Source: Lachnospiraceae bacterium 28-4
Lineage (GTDB): Bacteria; Bacillota; Clostridia; Lachnospirales; Lachnospiraceae
Direction: 5' to 3'
NCBI GenBank assembly: GCA_000403275.2
Contig: KE159601.1
Coordinates: forward strand, 124,001 to 188,000
Length of the DNA: 64,000 nucleotides
Below, one piece after another: positions 61,291-64,000 of this stretch. The notes below the pieces were generated by a model. That model was not told the DNA's origin and did not search any database. It was given only the letters and a program-made list of their open reading frames with translations. Within the stretch, counting starts at the first letter, position 1; every line of letters begins with the position of its first letter. The translations under genes were made by a program, and so were the position numbers.

Positions 61291-64000
61291 TTATTTATCA
61301 TGAATCTCACTGTGCAGCTCCTGCAAGGATTTCAGCCCGCTCCCCTCATGTGTTCTGACATAGTGAATCCCTTCCGCCGTCACTCTTGCCGCCGCAACAG
61401 TCGTAAAATAAGGAACCTTTGCTTTAATCGCCGCTTTTCTTAAATAACTGTCATCGTGAATGCTGTCTTTACCGATCGGGGAATTCAACACAAGCTGAAT
61501 GTCTCCGTTTGTGATCATATCACCGATATTCGGTCTGCCTTCGTAAAGCTTTTTCACCTTCGTGGCCGGAATGCCCGCTGCCCTGATCAGGTCATAAGTT
61601 CCTCCGGTGGCAACGATGCGGAAGCCATCGTCCGCAAAACTTCTTGCTACTTCCACTACCTCTCCCTTGTCCTTGTCGTTGACCGAGATCAGCACCGTTC
61701 CCTCCTGAGGAAGTTTGGACTGCGCCGCTTCCTGTGCTTTGAAGAAAGCCTCCCCGTAAGAAGCCGATAAACCGAGTACTTCTCCGGTAGAACGCATTTC
61801 CGGCCCGAGCAGGGGATCGACTTCCTGGAACATATTAAAAGGAAAGACCGCTTCTTTTACCCCGTAATTCGGAATTACCTGCTCCTTCAGTTCCGTGATA
61901 GGAGAAGGGCGGCCGGTAATTTCCGAAGTAATAATATCCGTCGCCAAAGGCACCATGCGGATATTGCATACTTTGGACACCAACGGCACCGTTCGGGATG
62001 CCCTCGGATTGGCCTCCAGCACAAAAACCTTGCCGTTTTCAATCGCATACTGCATATTCATCAGCCCTTTTACATGCATCTGTTCCGCGATTTTTCTCGT
62101 ATACTCTTTGATGGTCTCCACATTTTCTTCGGAAATATGAACCGAAGGTATGATACATGCGGAATCCCCCGAATGAATACCTGCCAGCTCGATATGCTCC
62201 ATGACTGCTGGCACAAAAGCGTGGGTGCCGTCGCTGATCGCATCCGCCTCGCATTCCAGCGCATGGTTGAGAAAACGGTCAATCAATATCGGGCGGTCCG
62301 GCGTCACGCCCACGGCCGCATTCATATATCCGGCCATACTTTCGTCATCGTATACCACTTCCATGCCCCGGCCTCCCAGCACATAGGAAGGACGTACCAT
62401 TACCGGATAACCGATCCTTCCGGCAATAGAAACCGCTTCTTCCACCGTAGTCGCCATTCCTGACTCCGGCATGGGAATATCCAGTTTTTCCATGATTGCG
62501 CGGAACTGATCCCTGTCTTCCGCCAAATCAATCACGGAAGGAGACGTTCCCAATATTTTAACACCGTTCTTTTCCAGTTCTGCCGCCAGATTCAGCGGCG
62601 TCTGCCCGCCAAACTGAGCAATCACTCCCAAAGGTTTCTCTTTATGATAAATACTCAATACATCTTCCAGCGTCAAGGGTTCAAAATACAATTTATCGGA
62701 AGTATCGTAATCGGTGGATACCGTCTCGGGATTGCAGTTTACAATAATCGTCTCAAATCCCAGATTTTTCAGCGCCATCGCCGCATGTACGCAGCAATAA
62801 TCGAACTCGATTCCCTGACCGATACGGTTCGGCCCTCCTCCCAGAATCATGATCTTTTTATTCTGCCCGTTATTCCCATCGGCGCAAACCGGCTTCTTCT
62901 CTCCGTTATAAGTAGAATAATAATAAGCGCTGTCCTCTGTTCCGCTGACATGGACTCCCTCCCATGTCTCCTCCGCACCGAGTTCCAGACGGCGGCGGCG
63001 GATATCCTCCTCCGGAATCTGCAAAATCCGGCTTAGATATTTATCGGAAAAACCATCTTTTTTTGCCGCAATCAGCACATCGTCTTCCGGCATTCTGCCC
63101 TGGTATTTTAAAATCTTTTCCTCTTCCTCTACCAGTTCCTTCATCTGTTCGATAAAATAAGCTTTGATTTTTGTAATCTCATAGATTTGTTCTACCGACG
63201 CGCCTTTTCGAAGCGCCTCATACATAAGAAAATGCCGTTCGCTGGACGGAGTAATCAGTCTGCGCAGCAGCTCTTCCTTTGTCAGCGAATCAAAATCTTT
63301 TGCATGGCCCAGCCCATAGCGCCCCGTTTCCAATGAGCGGATCGCTTTCTGAAAAGCCTCTTTATAATTTTTCCCGATGCTCATAACTTCGCCTACCGCG
63401 CGCATCTGGGTTCCCAGCTTATCCTCCACGCCTTTAAATTTCTCAAAAGCCCAGCGGGCAAATTTGATAACCACATAATCGCCGTCCGGCACATAGCGAT
63501 CCAAAGTCCCATATTTGCCGCAGGGAATATCTTTTAATGTCAGCCCGGCCGCCAGCATAGCGGAAACGAGGGCAATAGGAAAACCGGTAGCCTTAGAGGC
63601 CAATGCGGAAGAACGTGAAGTACGGGGATTGATTTCGATAACGATAATACGGTCAGAAATGGGATCATGGGCAAACTGTACATTGGTTCCCCCAATCACC
63701 TGAACGGATTCTACGATCTTATATGCCTGTTCCTGAAGCCTTTTCTGGCATTCCTCAGAAATTGTCAGCATAGGAGCCGCACAGAAGGAATCTCCGGTAT
63801 GTACGCCCAGCGGATCGATGTTTTCGATAAAGCATACAGTAATGATATTATTTTCTGCGTCGCGAACCACCTCCAGCTCCAGCTCTTCCCAGCCAAGAAT
63901 GGATTCTTCTACAAGAACCTGCCCCACCAGGCTTGCCTGCAAGCCTCTGGCGCAGACGGTCTTTAACTCTTCCTTATTATAAACAAGGCCTCCTCCAGCT
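61291..64000 (-). CDS. carB: carbamoyl-phosphate synthase large subunit (5' end beyond the window)
   Basis: About 903 residues are visible; the reading frame stays open through 64000 (GGGLVYNKEELKTV before the first in-window start-like codon). Present are the rest of the first ATP-grasp half (RDAENNIITVCFIENIDPLG, VIEINPRTSRSSALASKATG), the oligomerization domain, the second ATP-grasp half (IMILGGGPNRIGQGIEFDYC, MVRPSYVLGGRGMEVVYDD) and the C-terminal MGS-like allosteric domain (GFRIVATGGTYDLIRAAGIP). It makes carbamoyl phosphate for pyrimidines and arginine. It is followed by purO after 58 bases. Confidence 0.97.
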   Translation of the reverse strand, partial: AGGGLVYNKEELKTVCARGLQASLVGQVLVEESILGWEELELEVVRDAENNIITVCFIENIDPLGVHTGDSFCAAPMLTISEECQKRLQEQAYKIVESVQVIGGTNVQFAHDPISDRIIVIEINPRTSRSSALASKATGFPIALVSAMLAAGLTLKDIPCGKYGTLDRYVPDGDYVVIKFARWAFEKFKGVEDKLGTQMRAVGEVMSIGKNYKEAFQKAIRSLETGRYGLGHAKDFDSLTKEELLRRLITPSSERHFLMYEALRKGASVEQIYEITKIKAYFIEQMKELVEEEEKILKYQGRMPEDDVLIAAKKDGFSDKYLSRILQIPEEDIRRRRLELGAEETWEGVHVSGTEDSAYYYSTYNGEKKPVCADGNNGQNKKIMILGGGPNRIGQGIEFDYCCVHAAMALKNLGFETIIVNCNPETVSTDYDTSDKLYFEPLTLEDVLSIYHKEKPLGVIAQFGGQTPLNLAAELEKNGVKILGTSPSVIDLAEDRDQFRAIMEKLDIPMPESGMATTVEEAVSIAGRIGYPVMVRPSYVLGGRGMEVVYDDESMAGYMNAAVGVTPDRPILIDRFLNHALECEADAISDGTHAFVPAVMEHIELAGIHSGDSACIIPSVHISEENVETIKEYTRKIAEQMHVKGLMNMQYAIENGKVFVLEANPRASRTVPLVSKVCNIRMVPLATDIITSEITGRPSPITELKEQVIPNYGVKEAVFPFNMFQEVDPLLGPEMRSTGEVLGLSASYGEAFFKAQEAAQSKLPQEGTVLISVNDKDKGEVVEVARSFADDGFRIVATGGTYDLIRAAGIPATKVKKLYEGRPNIGDMITNGDIQLVLNSPIGKDSIHDDSYLRKAAIKAKVPYFTTVAAARVTAEGIHYVRTHEGSGLKSLQELHSEIHDK

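Noticed and set aside
1-64000. tRNA, rRNA, prophage or plasmid replication genes
   Set aside because: No T-arm-like signals, rRNA stretches, integrase, terminase or replication genes were found on either strand.

Overview
The window looks like a chromosomal segment of a gut-type Firmicute of the class Clostridia, most likely a member of Lachnospiraceae. The grounds are the gene content: an S10-spc-alpha ribosomal operon containing a KOW protein between map and infA, a zinc-type S14, an L17 with a large insertion, DUF5685 and DUF6033 family proteins, a stand-alone AICAR transformylase beside a PurO-type IMP cyclohydrolase, and a bile salt hydrolase. The family is inferred from these genes; no 16S gene or tRNA was seen.

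Layout. 1-7.5 kb (minus strand): an FAD oxidoreductase with a small nucleoside-deoxyribosyltransferase-like protein, then an apparent operon of an IbrA-like PAPS-reductase-family ATPase, an IbrB-like ParB-fold protein and a 1178-residue TPR protein with a degenerate J domain. 7.6-15.3 kb: secreted or envelope proteins (CAP domain, vWA lipoprotein, M23 peptidase), a bile salt hydrolase and a CcdA-thioredoxin fusion. 15.3-22 kb: ribosome hibernation factor, an NlpC/P60 wall hydrolase, trxB, metF, greA and dus. 22-25 kb: an accessory, partly decayed patch with DUF1848, DUF3795-, DUF2442- and DUF4160-like short or truncated genes, and a zeta-toxin module. 25-29.5 kb: rpsI, rplM, truA and the ECF transporter module. 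29.5-32 kb: an inserted patch (M15 carboxypeptidase, small membrane protein, XRE regulator) between ecfA and rplQ. 32-49.6 kb: the ribosomal superoperon, all on the minus strand, with recognisable promoters at its head (49640-49668) and inside it upstream of rpmJ (36090-36118). 49.8-59 kb: a lipoprotein, an rRNA-type methyltransferase, a J-domain protein with DUF5685, GT2, a DHH phosphoesterase, a membrane-anchored LuxR regulator with a MotA-like membrane protein, and DUF6033. 59.3-64 kb: purH (formyltransferase part), purO and carB, which is cut by the window edge.

The most unusual signal is not protein-coding. Six long, nearly perfect intergenic inverted repeats were found (12227-12607, 16234-16303, 29621-29899, 30027-30153, 57600-57757, 57968-58232). 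Two of them, 17 kb apart, share a conserved core of about 190 bp: a stem with a conserved internal loop plus two inner hairpins whose stems differ in sequence but keep pairing. Their long outer arms are unrelated in sequence. On the minus strand all four inner hairpin loops carry GGA. A third repeat (57968-58232) encloses an H-type pseudoknot. A separate dispersed repeat, found upstream of metF and of the DUF6033 gene, also folds as a pseudoknot next to a terminator-like hairpin. Together these suggest one or more undescribed families of structured RNA or cruciform DNA elements.

Limits: all assignments come from reading the sequence and from memory of protein families; no database search or folding program was run.
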